Assembly (NCBI RefSeq): GCF_900187875.1
Contig: NZ_FYEX01000001.1
Span: 186,001-250,000, forward strand
DNA length: 64,000 nucleotides
Origin: Polynucleobacter victoriensis
GTDB lineage: Bacteria; Pseudomonadota; Gammaproteobacteria; Burkholderiales; Burkholderiaceae
Direction: 5' to 3'
The notes beneath the pieces were generated by a model. It was not told the DNA's origin, did not search any database, and saw only the letters and a list, made by a program, of their open reading frames with translations. A program made the translations under genes and the position numbers. Positions 7,306 to 17,467 of this stretch are shown piece after piece. Position 1 is the first letter of the stretch. Each line of letters starts with the position of its first letter.

Positions 7306-8388
7306 TTATAACCTGTCTGAGTCCTCTTGTTCAACATACATTCTTAACTCTTGATTGGCATCCTCAAAAAAACCTCTAATGTCTTGTTCAGTCTTTACTG
7401 CGCCCAACAACCGATAGTCTGATAATTTTCTGCGCCAATGCTTAGATCCTCCCTTGCCATGAGCCAAACCGAGAATATGCCTGGTGATAGCAGCCATATG
7501 AAAATGCTCGCCAGTTGCCTGACAGTGCTTTAACCAACCGGAACATTGCCCAATTAATTCTTCAGTAATTCGATTCCATTGCTCTACGCCAAAAAAATGT
7601 CCGAATGCCTGCCCATCAGTCTCAAACATCTCATCCCAATCGAGCATCATCCCAGGCGTATGGTAAGCAGCGCGACCAATCATGAAACCATCAAAGTCAT
7701 TCCAATATCGAGCTATATCCCCATTGGTTTCCAAACCACCATTGAGTAAAACTTTTAGATTCGGAAAATGCTTTTGCGCATCAATACGTAGTTGTTTAGC
7801 TACGTCATAACGTAACGGAGGAATTGTTCTATTCTCTTTAGGAGATAACCCCTTCAAGATGGCATTACGCGCATGAATAGTTACTTGACTGGCACCTGCA
7901 TTGGCGACCTTACAAATGAAATCTAGCGTGAATTGATAATCGTTGAGATTATCCTGAACATTCATCTCATTTAAACCGATTCGATGCTTGACCGTTACTG
8001 GCATATCCACAGCATCAACCATCGCTTTAACGCAGTCAGCTACTAAATCAGGCTCTGCCATCAAACAAGCACCAAATGATCCACGCTGAACGCGTTCCGA
8101 TGGGCAACCACAATTTAAATCAATTTCGTCATAGCCCCACTTTTGCGCTAACTTTGCCGATGTTGCTAAATCCTGAGGCTCACTACCACCCAGTTGCAAA
8201 ACAACTGGGTGCTGAATTTCATCAAAATCTAAATGTCGTGGCACATCACCATGAATCAACGCACCTGTTGTCACCATCTCACTATAGAGAACAGCCTTCT
8301 TAGTTAGACTGCGATGAAAAGTTCGGCACTGACGATCAGTCCAATCCATCATTGGAGCTACCGCTAAGCGTTTTTGATTTTGTGACAT
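7306..8388 (-). CDS. dusA: tRNA-dihydrouridine(20/20a) synthase DusA
   Basis: This 360-residue FMN enzyme reduces uridine 20/20a in the tRNA D-loop. Near the N-terminus are VAPMMDWTDRQCRTFHR and VLYSEMVTTGALIHGD; the catalytic cysteine lies in EIDLNCGCPSERVQRGSFGACLM; VTVKHRIGLNE and LKVLLNGGL supply flavin and phosphate binding. The A-subfamily is recognised by HGDxPRHLDFDEIQHPVVLQLGG and IGRAAYHTPG. The C-terminal helical domain (from about residue 255) binds tRNA. The gene ends 15 bases from tRNA-His on the same strand and starts 9 bases after the upstream pseudouridine synthase gene, so three RNA-related genes stand together. Confidence 0.96.
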   Translation of the reverse strand: MSQNQKRLAVAPMMDWTDRQCRTFHRSLTKKAVLYSEMVTTGALIHGDVPRHLDFDEIQHPVVLQLGGSEPQDLATSAKLAQKWGYDEIDLNCGCPSERVQRGSFGACLMAEPDLVADCVKAMVDAVDMPVTVKHRIGLNEMNVQDNLNDYQFTLDFICKVANAGASQVTIHARNAILKGLSPKENRTIPPLRYDVAKQLRIDAQKHFPNLKVLLNGGLETNGDIARYWNDFDGFMIGRAAYHTPGMMLDWDEMFETDGQAFGHFFGVEQWNRITEELIGQCSGWLKHCQATGEHFHMAAITRHILGLAHGKGGSKHWRRKLSDYRLLGAVKTEQDIRGFFEDANQELRMYVEQEDSDRL

Positions 8389-8397
8389 GTGTCAATT

Positions 8398-9294
8398 TTA
8401 TAGATGAAGTGCTTGAGTGCTAAAAAAATGATGCTTTAAGCCACTAATAGGATCAACAAAAGATAACTCCTTTGCCAATAATTGCAGCGGCTGGGTAAAG
8501 TCTTTATTGCTCATCACATGGGGCTGCAATACTGGATAAATCTGGTCATTCTTAATCGGTATACCCAAAGCACTCATGTGCACTCTCAACTGATGCTTTC
8601 TTCCTGTACCTAACTTCAGAGAATACTTCGCCCAAGAACCACTTACCTCCTCAATATCAATCCAAGTGTCAGAGTTCGGCTCACCAGCCACTTCATGCAT
8701 TTGAATAAATACCGAAGACTCTTCAATCCTACTTTGGTAATGAATTGGAAAACGATTCTGCAAATCTTCTTGATATGGTGCAATTGCCTGATAGGTTTTT
8801 TCAACAAGCCTATCTCTAAACAATGCTTGATAAGCGTTTCTATCAGATGCTCGTTTTGAAAACGCTACCAAACCTGCTGTCTCACGATCAATCCGATGAA
8901 TTGGACTCAATGTCTCAATACCTGTGGATTTCTTCAAACGTACTAAAAGAGTTTCTTGTAAATAATGTCCACCTGGGGTGACCGGTAAGAAATGAGGCTT
9001 GTCAGCAATTAATAGATAGTCGTCTTGGTAAACGATAGTCTCATTAAAAGGAATCCTCTCTTCAGACTCAACACGCCTGAAGTAATAAACAAATGTGCCG
9101 GCCAAATATTGACTGGTAACACTAAGAGTTAAGCCGTCAGAGTCGAATATCAAACCATCATTAAACCTTGATACCCACTCATCTCTTTGAATCGCCGGAA
9201 ATTTATCCACGAGAAAATCTAGTACCGTCCCGAAAGCATGACCACCCTGAGGTAGAAATACCTTGCTAGGAGAAATACCAGATTGGCTTTGCAT
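8398..9294 (-). CDS. RluA-family pseudouridine synthase
   Basis: The 298-residue enzyme isomerises uridine to pseudouridine in rRNA or tRNA. The catalytic aspartate is in HRIDRETAGL, followed by the usual VEKTYQAIAPY segment and the C-terminal TGRKHQLRVHMSALGIPI motif. The N-terminus (about 75 residues, with DEWVSRFNDGLI) resembles a degenerate S4-like region. Subfamily features are closest to the TruC/RluA group, but the target base cannot be named from sequence. dusA lies 9 bases downstream, so the two RNA-modifying enzymes are probably co-transcribed; the terminator at 9313-9347 separates it from typA. Confidence 0.92.
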   Translation of the reverse strand: MQSQSGISPSKVFLPQGGHAFGTVLDFLVDKFPAIQRDEWVSRFNDGLIFDSDGLTLSVTSQYLAGTFVYYFRRVESEERIPFNETIVYQDDYLLIADKPHFLPVTPGGHYLQETLLVRLKKSTGIETLSPIHRIDRETAGLVAFSKRASDRNAYQALFRDRLVEKTYQAIAPYQEDLQNRFPIHYQSRIEESSVFIQMHEVAGEPNSDTWIDIEEVSGSWAKYSLKLGTGRKHQLRVHMSALGIPIKNDQIYPVLQPHVMSNKDFTQPLQLLAKELSFVDPISGLKHHFFSTQALHL

Positions 9295-9312
9295 AATCAG
9301 AGATCCAATGAC

Positions 9313-9347
9313 AACAAAGCCGCACCTAAAAAGTATGCGGCTTTGTT
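9313..9347 (-). terminator. Intrinsic terminator after typA
   Basis: A perfect 12-base stem (AACAAAGCCGCA at 9313-9324 with its complement at 9336-9347) encloses an 11-base loop. On the minus strand the 3' arm ends in CTTTGTTG, a modest U-rich tail. It lies between the typA stop and the next gene. Confidence 0.7.
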
Positions 9348-9363
9348 AATTCAGTTACTTTAA

Positions 9364-11193
9364 TTAAGCAACTGTCTCACGGCTAGCCTTCTTACGCTCG
9401 TGCTCTTTTAAGTAGCGCTTGCGAATTCGAATGCTCTTTGGAGTTACTTCAACCAACTCATCTTCTGCGATGAATTCAACGGCATATTCCAAAGACATCT
9501 GAATAGCTGGAACTAGACGAACAGCTTCATCAGTACCAGAAGCACGTACGTTGGTTAATTGCTTACCTTTAATTGGGTTCACAATTAAGTCATTGTCACG
9601 ACTATGAATACCAATCACCATACCTTCATAAAGCGCATCACCAGGAACCACAAACATACGGCCACGGTCTTGCAACTTCCATAAAGCGTAGGCTACTGCT
9701 TCACCATCATCCTGAGAAATCAATACACCGTTGTGACGCTCGCCAACCATACCCTCTTTCATTGGACCATAAGCATCAAATGTATGACTCATCAAACCAG
9801 TACCACGAGTCATCGTCAAGAAATCACCTTGGAAACCAATCAAACCACGCGCAGGAATTCTGTACTCAAGACGTGTACGGCCTTTGCCGTCTGACACCAT
9901 ATCTTGCAACTCACCCTTACGTTTACCCAATTCTTCCATCACAGAACCTTGAGTTGTATCTTCAACGTCTACGGTTAAATTCTCATACGGCTCCATCTTC
10001 ATGCCGTTCTCTTCATGGAAAACCACGCGTGGACGTGAAACTGCTAACTCATAGCCTTCACGACGCATATTCTCAATCAAGATGGTTAAATGCAATTCAC
10101 CACGACCTGACACCTCAAACACTGTGTCATCGTCAGTATCGCTAACGCGCAAAGCCATGTTCGATTTCAACTCACGATGCAAACGATCACGAATCTGACG
10201 ACTAGTAATGAATTTACCTTCACGACCAGCTAATGGGCTTGTATTAACCATGAAGTTCATCGTTAAAGTTGGCTCATCCACTTTCAACATAGGTAGTGGC
10301 TCAACTTTATCTGGTGAACAGACCGTTGTACCGATTGCCAAATCTTCAATACCGTTAATCAAAACGATGTCACCTGATGCTGCCTGATCAACCTGTACAC
10401 GCTCCAAGCCTTGGAACTTCAATACTTGGTTTACACGACCGTTAAATGGCGTGCCATCTGGACCGTTTTGACAAACCACACTTTGACCAGCCTTCACCGT
10501 ACCGCGACTAATACGACCCACACCAATCTTACCTACATAGCTGTTGTAGTCGATTGATGAAATTTGGAATTGCAAAGGACCATCTGGATCTTCGTCACGA
10601 ATCGGTACGTATTTAAGAACCGTTTCGAACAATGGCGCCATCGTACCTTCACGTACATCAGGCGTTAAACCTGCATAACCACTCAAACCTGAAGCGTACA
10701 CAACTGGGAAATCCAATTGTTCTTCTGTTGCACCTAATTTATCAAATAGTTCAAATGTTGCGTTTACAACGTAATCAATACGCGCGCCTGGACGGTCTAC
10801 CTTGTTCACAACCACAATTGGTTTCAAACCAAGAGCCAAAGCTTTTTTAGTCACAAAACGTGTTTGTGGCATTGGGCCTTCAACAGCATCCACAAGCAAC
10901 AACACACCATCAACCATAGATAACACACGCTCCACCTCGCCACCGAAGTCTGCGTGTCCTGGGGTGTCAACGATATTAATGTGCGTACCTTCGTACTCAA
11001 CAGCACAGTTCTTTGACAAGATCGTGATGCCACGTTCTTTTTCAATATCATTTGAGTCCATCACACGCTCAGCAACCTGTTGGTTGTCACGGAATGTGCC
11101 TGACTGACGTAATAATTGGTCAACCAAGGTAGTTTTACCGTGGTCAACGTGGGCAATGATGGCGATATTTCTTAATGCGCGAATATTACTCAT
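9364..11193 (-). CDS. typA: Ribosome-associated GTPase TypA/BipA
   Basis: The 609-residue translational GTPase has the full BipA layout: a G domain with AHVDHGKT (14-21), DTPGH (76-80) and NKVD (130-133), the switch I segment [13 protein letters not shown]-like domains II, III and V, and the BipA-specific C-terminal domain ([18 protein letters not shown] and the basic [12 protein letters not shown] tail). BipA assists 50S assembly and adaptation to low temperature or stress. It lies 19 bases after truB at the end of the rimP-nusA-infB-rbfA-truB series, so it is probably the last gene of that operon; a strong hairpin follows. Confidence 0.97.
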   Translation of the reverse strand: MSNIRALRNIAIIAHVDHGKTTLVDQLLRQSGTFRDNQQVAERVMDSNDIEKERGITILSKNCAVEYEGTHINIVDTPGHADFGGEVERVLSMVDGVLLLVDAVEGPMPQTRFVTKKALALGLKPIVVVNKVDRPGARIDYVVNATFELFDKLGATEEQLDFPVVYASGLSGYAGLTPDVREGTMAPLFETVLKYVPIRDEDPDGPLQFQISSIDYNSYVGKIGVGRISRGTVKAGQSVVCQNGPDGTPFNGRVNQVLKFQGLERVQVDQAASGDIVLINGIEDLAIGTTVCSPDKVEPLPMLKVDEPTLTMNFMVNTSPLAGREGKFITSRQIRDRLHRELKSNMALRVSDTDDDTVFEVSGRGELHLTILIENMRREGYELAVSRPRVVFHEENGMKMEPYENLTVDVEDTTQGSVMEELGKRKGELQDMVSDGKGRTRLEYRIPARGLIGFQGDFLTMTRGTGLMSHTFDAYGPMKEGMVGERHNGVLISQDDGEAVAYALWKLQDRGRMFVVPGDALYEGMVIGIHSRDNDLIVNPIKGKQLTNVRASGTDEAVRLVPAIQMSLEYAVEFIAEDELVEVTPKSIRIRKRYLKEHERKKASRETVA

Positions 11194-11212
11194 GGTTCTG
11201 CTTTCACTTTTT

Positions 11213-12157
11213 TCAATTGGTTAAATTCGTTACTACTACTTGGGCAATCAAACGTCGCGGATGCAAAACACCCTTGCGCCAATCTGCTGTACCCATAAAA
11301 TTTGAAGACTCAATCGCACCGCGATAAATCCTCATCAACTCTTCTTCACTACCCGCTTTGCTCACAGGAACTCTTTGTCCCAAGCGCAAGCGATTTGCCT
11401 CTTCATCACTAAGCCCCAATGAATTGAGGTCTTGTACGAGAGCATCTACAGGCAGCAAATACTCCGACTTCATGTTTTCTTCTCTAGAGTTAGCTTTCAC
11501 ATTCTCCAAAGTAACGCCATGCCCCAAACTTAAATGGCCTACTTTTTCTCGTCGTAAGCCAATCAAATGAGCCCCAGCACCCAAATACTCTCCGATATCT
11601 TCTGCCAAAGTTCTGACATAAGTACCTTTACTGCAGTTCACTTCTAATTGCGCCACCGGCCACTCCACCTTAATCCATTTCAATGAATGAATCGTGACAT
11701 GACGAGCTTCACGCTCTAAAGTCTCACCTGCACGAGCGTACTCATACAAAGGCTTACCGTCCCTTTTCAAGGCCGAATACATCGGCGGAACTTGAGCAAT
11801 CTCACCCGTGAACTTCAGTAATACTTCTGCCAATTTTTCTTGCAACTGTATTTCATCAGTCACATCAAAATTAGCAACTCTCACTTCAACTACCTCACCC
11901 TCAGCATCACCCGTTGTGGTTTTTTCACCAAACTTAATGGTGGCCAAATAAGTCTTATCCGCATCCAACAAGTCTTGCGAATACTTTGTTGCCTCACCCA
12001 AACACACTGGCAGCAAACCTGTTGCCATTGGATCTAATGTACCCGTATGACCTGCTTTTTCTGCATCAAAAGCACGTTTAACGATTGTGACTGCCGTTTG
12101 AGAGCTGATACCTTCTGGTTTATCCAGTAGCACCACCCCATGAATACCTTGGGGCAT
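11213..12157 (-). CDS. truB: tRNA pseudouridine(55) synthase TruB
   Basis: The 314-residue enzyme makes pseudouridine 55 in the T-loop of tRNAs. The catalytic Asp42 lies in the TruB motif GHTGTLDPMATGLLP; HGVVLLDKPEGISS opens the protein, and the KTY, QVPPMYSALKRDGKPLYEYARAG and CSKGTYVRTLAEDIG segments are conserved. A C-terminal PUA-like region is present (VPVSKAGSEEELMRIYRG). The gene is 3 bases from rbfA, so translational coupling is likely. Confidence 0.97.
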   Translation of the reverse strand: MPQGIHGVVLLDKPEGISSQTAVTIVKRAFDAEKAGHTGTLDPMATGLLPVCLGEATKYSQDLLDADKTYLATIKFGEKTTTGDAEGEVVEVRVANFDVTDEIQLQEKLAEVLLKFTGEIAQVPPMYSALKRDGKPLYEYARAGETLEREARHVTIHSLKWIKVEWPVAQLEVNCSKGTYVRTLAEDIGEYLGAGAHLIGLRREKVGHLSLGHGVTLENVKANSREENMKSEYLLPVDALVQDLNSLGLSDEEANRLRLGQRVPVSKAGSEEELMRIYRGAIESSNFMGTADWRKGVLHPRRLIAQVVVTNLTN

Positions 12158-12160
12158 AAC

Positions 12161-12517
12161 TTAAGCCTTATCGTGGTCGCCAAGCGCCTGATCGATCAAA
12201 CGAGACATTTCCACCCCACGAGCCACAGACTCATCATGATGAAAATGTAAAGTAGGAACTGTGTGAATATGTAAACGCTTAAATAACAATGAATGCAAAT
12301 AGCCAGCTTTTTCACGAAGTGCTGCTAATGCATACTCAGGCTCAGCACCTAAAACAGTAAAAAAAATCTTGGCATGAGCCATGTCAGTTGTTAACTCAAC
12401 AGCCTGCAAAGTAATCAAGCCCACTTTGGGGTCGCGAATCTCACGTGGAATGAGCTCGGCCAAATCCCTTTGGATTTGGTCGGCCACTCTTTGATTACGA
12501 TGATTTTTAACTGGCAT
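12161..12517 (-). CDS. rbfA: 30S ribosome-binding factor RbfA
   Basis: The 118-residue protein has the KH-like RbfA fold: [29 protein letters not shown] and the later [11 protein letters not shown] and [18 protein letters not shown] segments. RbfA binds helix 1 of 16S rRNA during late 30S maturation and is needed for cold adaptation. It stands between infB (18-base gap) and truB, the standard order for this operon. Confidence 0.97.
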   Translation of the reverse strand: MPVKNHRNQRVADQIQRDLAELIPREIRDPKVGLITLQAVELTTDMAHAKIFFTVLGAEPEYALAALREKAGYLHSLLFKRLHIHTVPTLHFHHDESVARGVEMSRLIDQALGDHDKA

Positions 12518-12535
12518 GTTAACGACTTAAAGCAA

Positions 12536-15307
12536 TTAGAGCGTTCTAGCTACTTCTGTAACTTCAAAAATCTCTAATTGATCACCTTCATGAATGTCGT
12601 TGTAGTTCTTAAGTGATAAACCGCACTCAAAACCACCTTTAACTTCTTTAACGTCATCTTTAAAGCGCTTCAATGAATCCAACTCGCCAGTCCACACCAC
12701 CACGTTATTACGCAACAAACGTGCACGTGACGAACGTTTAACGATGCCCTCTAGCACCATACAACCAGCTACTGAACCCACTTTAGAAACCTGAATCACT
12801 TGACGAATCTCAACCAAGCCAGTGACTTCTTCTTTCTTCTCTGGCGTTAACATGCCGCTCATCGCTGCTTTCACTTCATCAACAGCATCGTAGATGATGT
12901 TGTAGTAGCGAATATCAACGCCATTGGCTTCAGCCAATTTACGAGCTAATGCATCGGCACGTGAATTAAAGCCAATCACAACAGCCTTAGAAGCAACCGC
13001 CAAGTTAATGTCTGTTTCAGTAATACCACCCACTGCAGCGTGAACAATTTGAACTTTCACTTCTGAAGTTGATAGTTTTTGCAATGATTGAGCCAAAGCT
13101 TCTTGAGAACCTTGAACGTCTGCCTTGATGATGATTGGCAAGTTCTTCGCTTCCACACTGCCTTCACCCATATTCTCAAACATGCTTTCAAGTTTGACTG
13201 CTTGTTGCTTAGCCAACTTCACATCACGGAACTTACCTTGACGGAATAGCGCGATCTCACGAGCCTTACGCTCATCAGCAACAGCAATCACCTCTTCACC
13301 AGCAGCAGGTACTTCTGATAAACCTTGAATCTCTACCGGAATTGATGGGCCAGCATCATTACATGGCTTACCGTTTTCATCCAACATCGCACGAACGCGA
13401 CCGAATGAAGAACCTGCCAAGATCATGTCGCCACGACGTAAAGTTCCTGATTGAACAAGAATCGTTGCAACCGGACCCTTACCTTTATCAAGGCGAGCTT
13501 CAATCACTAGACCTTTAGCTGCAGCATCTTTAGGAGCCTTTAGTTCAAGAACCTCAGCTTGCAACAATACGTTTTCCAAAAGATCATCAATACCTGTACC
13601 AGCCTTTGCTGAAACTGGAATAAATGGTGAATCACCACCATACTCCTCAGGAACCACACCCTCAGCCACCAACTCTTGCTTAACGCGCTCTGGATTTGCT
13701 TCAGGCTTATCAATTTTGTTAATTGCTACAACCAATGGCACACCAGCAGACTTAGCGTGCGAAATCGCTTCTTTTGTTTGGGGCATCACACCATCATCAG
13801 CAGCCACCACCAAAATAACAATGTCAGTTGCTTGAGCACCACGAGCACGCATCGCCGTAAAAGCTTCGTGACCCGGAGTATCTAAGAATGTGATCATGCC
13901 GCGTGGTGTTTCCACATGGTAAGCACCAATATGCTGAGTAATACCACCAGCCTCACCCGATGCAACTTTGGCACGGCGGATTGAATCCAGTAATGATGTT
14001 TTACCGTGGTCAACGTGACCCATCACAGTAACAACTGGAGGTCTTGTGAGCAATTCCGCATCATGAGCATCCGTTGTTAAATCTGTATCAGGATCATCTA
14101 ATTTAGCTGCAAATGCTTTATGACCCATCTCTTCAACGATGATCATCGCTGTATCTTGGTCTAGCACTTGGTTGATGGTAACCATCTGACCCATGCCCAT
14201 TAGCAACTTGATAACTTCAGCTGCTTTAACAGACATCTTATGAGCTAACTCTGAAACAGTAATGGTTTCTGGAACATGAACATCTCTGACAACAGGCTCT
14301 GTTGGTGCCACAAAATTAGTTGGCACTTCACTAGCCTGCTGTTGATGTTTTTTCTTGCCACCACCGGTGCGCCAGTTGCCAGCACCACCCGTAGTATCAC
14401 CACGAGTTTTCAAGCCGCCTGGGCGCTTCTTACCATCTTCATTCCAAGTCGATGATGACTCAGAAGATTTGATTGTTTTAGTGCCAGGTTTTGCAACCCC
14501 TGACTTGTCTTTCTTTTTCTCTTCAGCACCTTCAGCCTTAACTGGCTTGTGTAAAGTGCCCTTCTTTTCTTCCTCAGCAGGCTTAGCAGCCTTTAGCACT
14601 CGAGCTGGGGCGTTCATCATGTCACGAATCGCTAAAGCTTCAGCTTCTGCTTTAGCGCGACGTACTCGAATATTCTCCAATTCGTCATCACGCACTTTTG
14701 CAGCAGCCGCATCCGCAACTTTTTGCTTTTCTTCAACATCAGCTTTTGCTTTAACTTCTTCAGCAGTTACCTCAGTTGAAACTGTTTCTTTTTCAACCTT
14801 TGCTTTTGCTTCTGCTTTTTCAGACTCTTCACGAGCCTTACGATCCATTTCAGCTTTCATGTCAGCTTCTTGGCGAGCCAACAACTCAGCTTGACGTTTA
14901 GCTTCCGCTTCACGCTTGGCCAATTCTGCATCGTCCAATATGTTTGCAGGCGCAGCTTCAACAGGTGCAGCTGGTTTAGCAACTGGAGCCTCTAGTGCTG
15001 CAGACTCGTCACGCTTAACTAGAACACGCTTTTTACGAACCTCAACTTGAACTGTGCGAGTTTTACCTGCAGAGTCAGCTTGACGAATTTCAGTCGTTTC
15101 ACGCTTAGTTAAAGTAATTTTTTTACGAGCACCAGCATCAGAGCCATGTGCAACTTGCAAATGCTCTAGCAATTTCGTTTTATCTTTCTCAGTTAGCTTA
15201 TCTTCTGCAGATGTCTTATTAATACCTGCAGCCTGAAGCTGCTCCAGCAATGCTGCTGGAGTTCGCTTCAGTTCTTTTGCTAAATCTTCTACGGTCGTGG
15301 TCGCCAT
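12536..15307 (-). CDS. infB: Translation initiation factor IF-2
   Basis: IF-2 places initiator tRNA on the 30S subunit and promotes subunit joining. The 923-residue protein has an N-terminal IF2_N domain (1-50), a long charged Ala/Glu/Lys-rich linker (about 100-330), a second IF2_N segment ([21 protein letters not shown]) and the G domain with GHVDHGKT at 430-437, DTPGHEAF and NKIDK, followed by domains II-IV ending [13 protein letters not shown]. The linker contains short basic glycine-rich parts ([14 protein letters not shown]). It is 16 bases after nusA. Confidence 0.98.
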   Translation of the reverse strand: MATTTVEDLAKELKRTPAALLEQLQAAGINKTSAEDKLTEKDKTKLLEHLQVAHGSDAGARKKITLTKRETTEIRQADSAGKTRTVQVEVRKKRVLVKRDESAALEAPVAKPAAPVEAAPANILDDAELAKREAEAKRQAELLARQEADMKAEMDRKAREESEKAEAKAKVEKETVSTEVTAEEVKAKADVEEKQKVADAAAAKVRDDELENIRVRRAKAEAEALAIRDMMNAPARVLKAAKPAEEEKKGTLHKPVKAEGAEEKKKDKSGVAKPGTKTIKSSESSSTWNEDGKKRPGGLKTRGDTTGGAGNWRTGGGKKKHQQQASEVPTNFVAPTEPVVRDVHVPETITVSELAHKMSVKAAEVIKLLMGMGQMVTINQVLDQDTAMIIVEEMGHKAFAAKLDDPDTDLTTDAHDAELLTRPPVVTVMGHVDHGKTSLLDSIRRAKVASGEAGGITQHIGAYHVETPRGMITFLDTPGHEAFTAMRARGAQATDIVILVVAADDGVMPQTKEAISHAKSAGVPLVVAINKIDKPEANPERVKQELVAEGVVPEEYGGDSPFIPVSAKAGTGIDDLLENVLLQAEVLELKAPKDAAAKGLVIEARLDKGKGPVATILVQSGTLRRGDMILAGSSFGRVRAMLDENGKPCNDAGPSIPVEIQGLSEVPAAGEEVIAVADERKAREIALFRQGKFRDVKLAKQQAVKLESMFENMGEGSVEAKNLPIIIKADVQGSQEALAQSLQKLSTSEVKVQIVHAAVGGITETDINLAVASKAVVIGFNSRADALARKLAEANGVDIRYYNIIYDAVDEVKAAMSGMLTPEKKEEVTGLVEIRQVIQVSKVGSVAGCMVLEGIVKRSSRARLLRNNVVVWTGELDSLKRFKDDVKEVKGGFECGLSLKNYNDIHEGDQLEIFEVTEVARTL

Positions 15308-15323
15308 GCGAACCCCTTATGAA

Positions 15324-16799
15324 TCAGTTAAACCAATGTGCACGAGCTTTCATAATGAGAGCCTTCGCGTCTTCTTCGTTGATGCCAGTCATTTCAACTA
15401 ACTCATCAACAGCCAATTCCGCTAGGTCATCACGGGTATGGACATTACCTTCCGCCAACTTGGCAACAAGATTCGTAGTCATACCTTCTAAGCTACGTAG
15501 GTCTTGCGATACCTCTTCAACACGCTCTTCTTTTGCCAACTCCATTGTTAACAATGAGTCGCGAGCACGAGTACGCAATTCATTTACAGTGTCTTCATCA
15601 AATGCATCAATTTCTAGCATTTCTGACAAAGGTACATACGCAACCTCTTCCAAACTATTGAAGCCTTCTTCGATCAAAATGTCTGCAACCTCTTGGTCCA
15701 CATCCAATTTATCCATGAACAAAGCACGAACCTTCTCTGACTCTTCTTCAGTCTTCTGTGCAGACTCTTCTGGAGTCATGATGTTGATGTGCCAACCAGT
15801 TAATTCACTTGCTAAGCGCACGTTTTGACCACTGCGACCAATCGCAATTGCCAAGTTTTCTTCATCAACAACTACGTCCATCGCATGCTTTTCTTCATCA
15901 ACAACGATTGATTGAACTTGAGCAGGCGCTAGAGCACCAATCACAAACTGCGCTGGATCTTCAGACCACAAGACAATATCCACTGCCTCACCCGCAACTT
16001 CGTTACGAACTGCAGTCACACGTGTACCGCGAACACCTACACAAGTACCAATAGGATCGATGCGCTTGTCATGAGCAACAACAGCAATCTTTGCACGGAT
16101 ACCAGGATCGCGAGCGGCGCCCTTAATCTCTAATAAACCTTGCTCCATTTCAGGCACTTCATTCTCAAATAACTTGATCAAGAATTGCGGTGCAGTACGT
16201 GATAACTCGATTTGTGGACCACGTGCTTCACGGTCTACTTTCAAAATAAAACCACGCACTCGGTCACCACTTCTTAGATTCTCTTTTGGAATCATTTGGT
16301 CACGGCGCAACAATGCTTCTACGCGACCTGATTCAATAATCAAACCATTTTTATCTGCACGTTTTACTGTACCCGTCATGACATTTTCGCCACGCTCTAG
16401 GTAGTCATTCAAAATTTGCTCACGCTCAGCATCACGAATGCGTTGCAAAATCACTTGCTTGGCTGTTTGTGCACCGATACGGCCAAAAGCAACTGATTCA
16501 ACCTGCTCTTCAATGTAGTCGCCAATCTCAATGTCAGCAATTTGCTCTTTGGCTTCGAAAGAAAGAATCTCTTTATCTGGCTCTTGCAAACCAGCTTCGT
16601 CTGGCACGACCAACCAACGGCGATATGTTTCATACTCGCCAGTGTTGCGATCAATTGATACGCGCATATCAACATCTTCTTCGTAGCGTTTTTTACTTGC
16701 AGAGGCCAATGCCATCTCAAGCGCTTCGAATACGATATCTTTATCAACGTTCTTTTCACGTGCTAATGCATCAGCTAGCATGAGGACTTCACGACTCAT
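15324..16799 (-). CDS. nusA: Transcription termination/antitermination factor NusA
   Basis: The 491-residue protein has the proteobacterial NusA architecture: N-terminal RNA polymerase-binding domain ([28 protein letters not shown]), S1 domain (about 135-200), two KH domains ([13 protein letters not shown] and [18 protein letters not shown]), and two acidic C-terminal AR repeats (about 345-490) ending [14 protein letters not shown]. NusA acts in pausing, termination and antitermination. The start overlaps the rimP stop by four bases (ATGA). NusA could act on the terminator in its own operon leader. Confidence 0.98.
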   Translation of the reverse strand: MSREVLMLADALAREKNVDKDIVFEALEMALASASKKRYEEDVDMRVSIDRNTGEYETYRRWLVVPDEAGLQEPDKEILSFEAKEQIADIEIGDYIEEQVESVAFGRIGAQTAKQVILQRIRDAEREQILNDYLERGENVMTGTVKRADKNGLIIESGRVEALLRRDQMIPKENLRSGDRVRGFILKVDREARGPQIELSRTAPQFLIKLFENEVPEMEQGLLEIKGAARDPGIRAKIAVVAHDKRIDPIGTCVGVRGTRVTAVRNEVAGEAVDIVLWSEDPAQFVIGALAPAQVQSIVVDEEKHAMDVVVDEENLAIAIGRSGQNVRLASELTGWHINIMTPEESAQKTEEESEKVRALFMDKLDVDQEVADILIEEGFNSLEEVAYVPLSEMLEIDAFDEDTVNELRTRARDSLLTMELAKEERVEEVSQDLRSLEGMTTNLVAKLAEGNVHTRDDLAELAVDELVEMTGINEEDAKALIMKARAHWFN

Positions 16800-17290
16800 G
16801 ATTTTCTTCCTTTGAAATCAACGACGGGAACCAACCGAGTTTTATCAACCTCGGCCAGAGTAAATTCAAACATGGCTTCACTACCATCTGCGTTCTTCAA
16901 CAACAAACCCAGCTTGGCATCAATTGAATCAGCGTCTCCACTGATCAATCCTTGTAAAACACCTACATAGTTCTTTCTGCCGGCATGAGCCACACGTAAT
17001 TTCACATTAGCCTCCAAACCCGCAAAACGGATATGGTCAGCAACGGTCTTTACAGGACGATCCAAACCAGGTGATGAAACTTCCAAGCGCTCATAGTTAA
17101 CGTTATCTACAGGCAAGCTGTAATTCAGATGACGACTAACTTTTTCGCAATCAGTAATATCAATCGGACGTTCAAAATCAATGTTTTCAATTGTTACGCG
17201 CAACAAGCCACGACCTTCTCGTTCAATATCAACGAGTAGGTAACCCAGACTCTTCAGAGCGTCAGCAATCAAAACTTGTTCGTTCGCCAT
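16796..17290 (-). CDS. rimP: Ribosome maturation factor RimP
   Basis: The 164-residue protein matches Rim[19 protein letters not shown] start (here [16 protein letters not shown]), [22 protein letters not shown] and the conserved [16 protein letters not shown] motif, then an SH3-like C-terminal domain. RimP helps assemble the central and 3' domains of the 30S subunit. It opens the operon with nusA and infB; a promoter lies at 17409-17437 and a terminator hairpin sits in the leader 22 bases before the start codon. Confidence 0.97.
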   Translation of the reverse strand: MANEQVLIADALKSLGYLLVDIEREGRGLLRVTIENIDFERPIDITDCEKVSRHLNYSLPVDNVNYERLEVSSPGLDRPVKTVADHIRFAGLEANVKLRVAHAGRKNYVGVLQGLISGDADSIDAKLGLLLKNADGSEAMFEFTLAEVDKTRLVPVVDFKGRKS

Positions 17291-17312
17291 AAGCTATTAC
17301 TAAAATTTTCAC

Positions 17313-17338
17313 CAAAAAAAAATGGGCATATAGCCCAT
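17313..17338 (-). terminator. Leader terminator (attenuator) upstream of rimP
   Basis: On the minus strand ATGGGC (17338-17333), loop TATAT and GCCCAT (17327-17322) are followed by a run of T reaching 17313. The hairpin lies between the rimP promoter and the rimP start codon, so it can only act as premature terminator or attenuator, not merely as the end of rluB. GGGCAT further upstream in the leader (17359-17364 on the plus strand reads atgccc) could pair with ATGCCC of the hairpin and prevent its formation. Confidence 0.8.
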
Positions 17339-17408
17339 ATTCCTAAACAAAAAGAACATGCCCGACCTACGTTGAACGCAACTTTAGCCGGAACTACTAA
17401 ACACTTGA

Positions 17409-17437
17409 ATTATATAGGAACTCACTAAAACTGCCAA
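17409..17437 (-). promoter_or_regulatory. Promoter of the rimP-nusA-infB operon
   Basis: On the minus strand TTGGCA (17437-17432), a 17-base spacer and a perfect TATAAT (17414-17409) form a strong sigma-70 promoter. The predicted start near 17402 gives a leader of about 112 bases. Confidence 0.85.
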
Positions 17438-17467
17438 GGGAAATCACCTAGAATCCCCCTGTTTTGG

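Noticed and set aside
9573..10145. Open frame of 190 codons on the plus strand inside typA
   Set aside because: Entirely antisense to a certain gene, Ser/His/Tyr-rich composition and no ribosome-binding site; a shadow of typA codon use.
14355..14894. Open frame of 179 codons opposite the infB linker
   Set aside because: Its Ser/Phe/Ala-rich sequence is the complement of the Ala/Glu/Lys-rich IF-2 linker; no family features.
15250..15828. Open frame of 192 codons opposite nusA and the start of infB
   Set aside because: Spans two real genes on the other strand and has low-complexity Ser/Arg/Thr composition.
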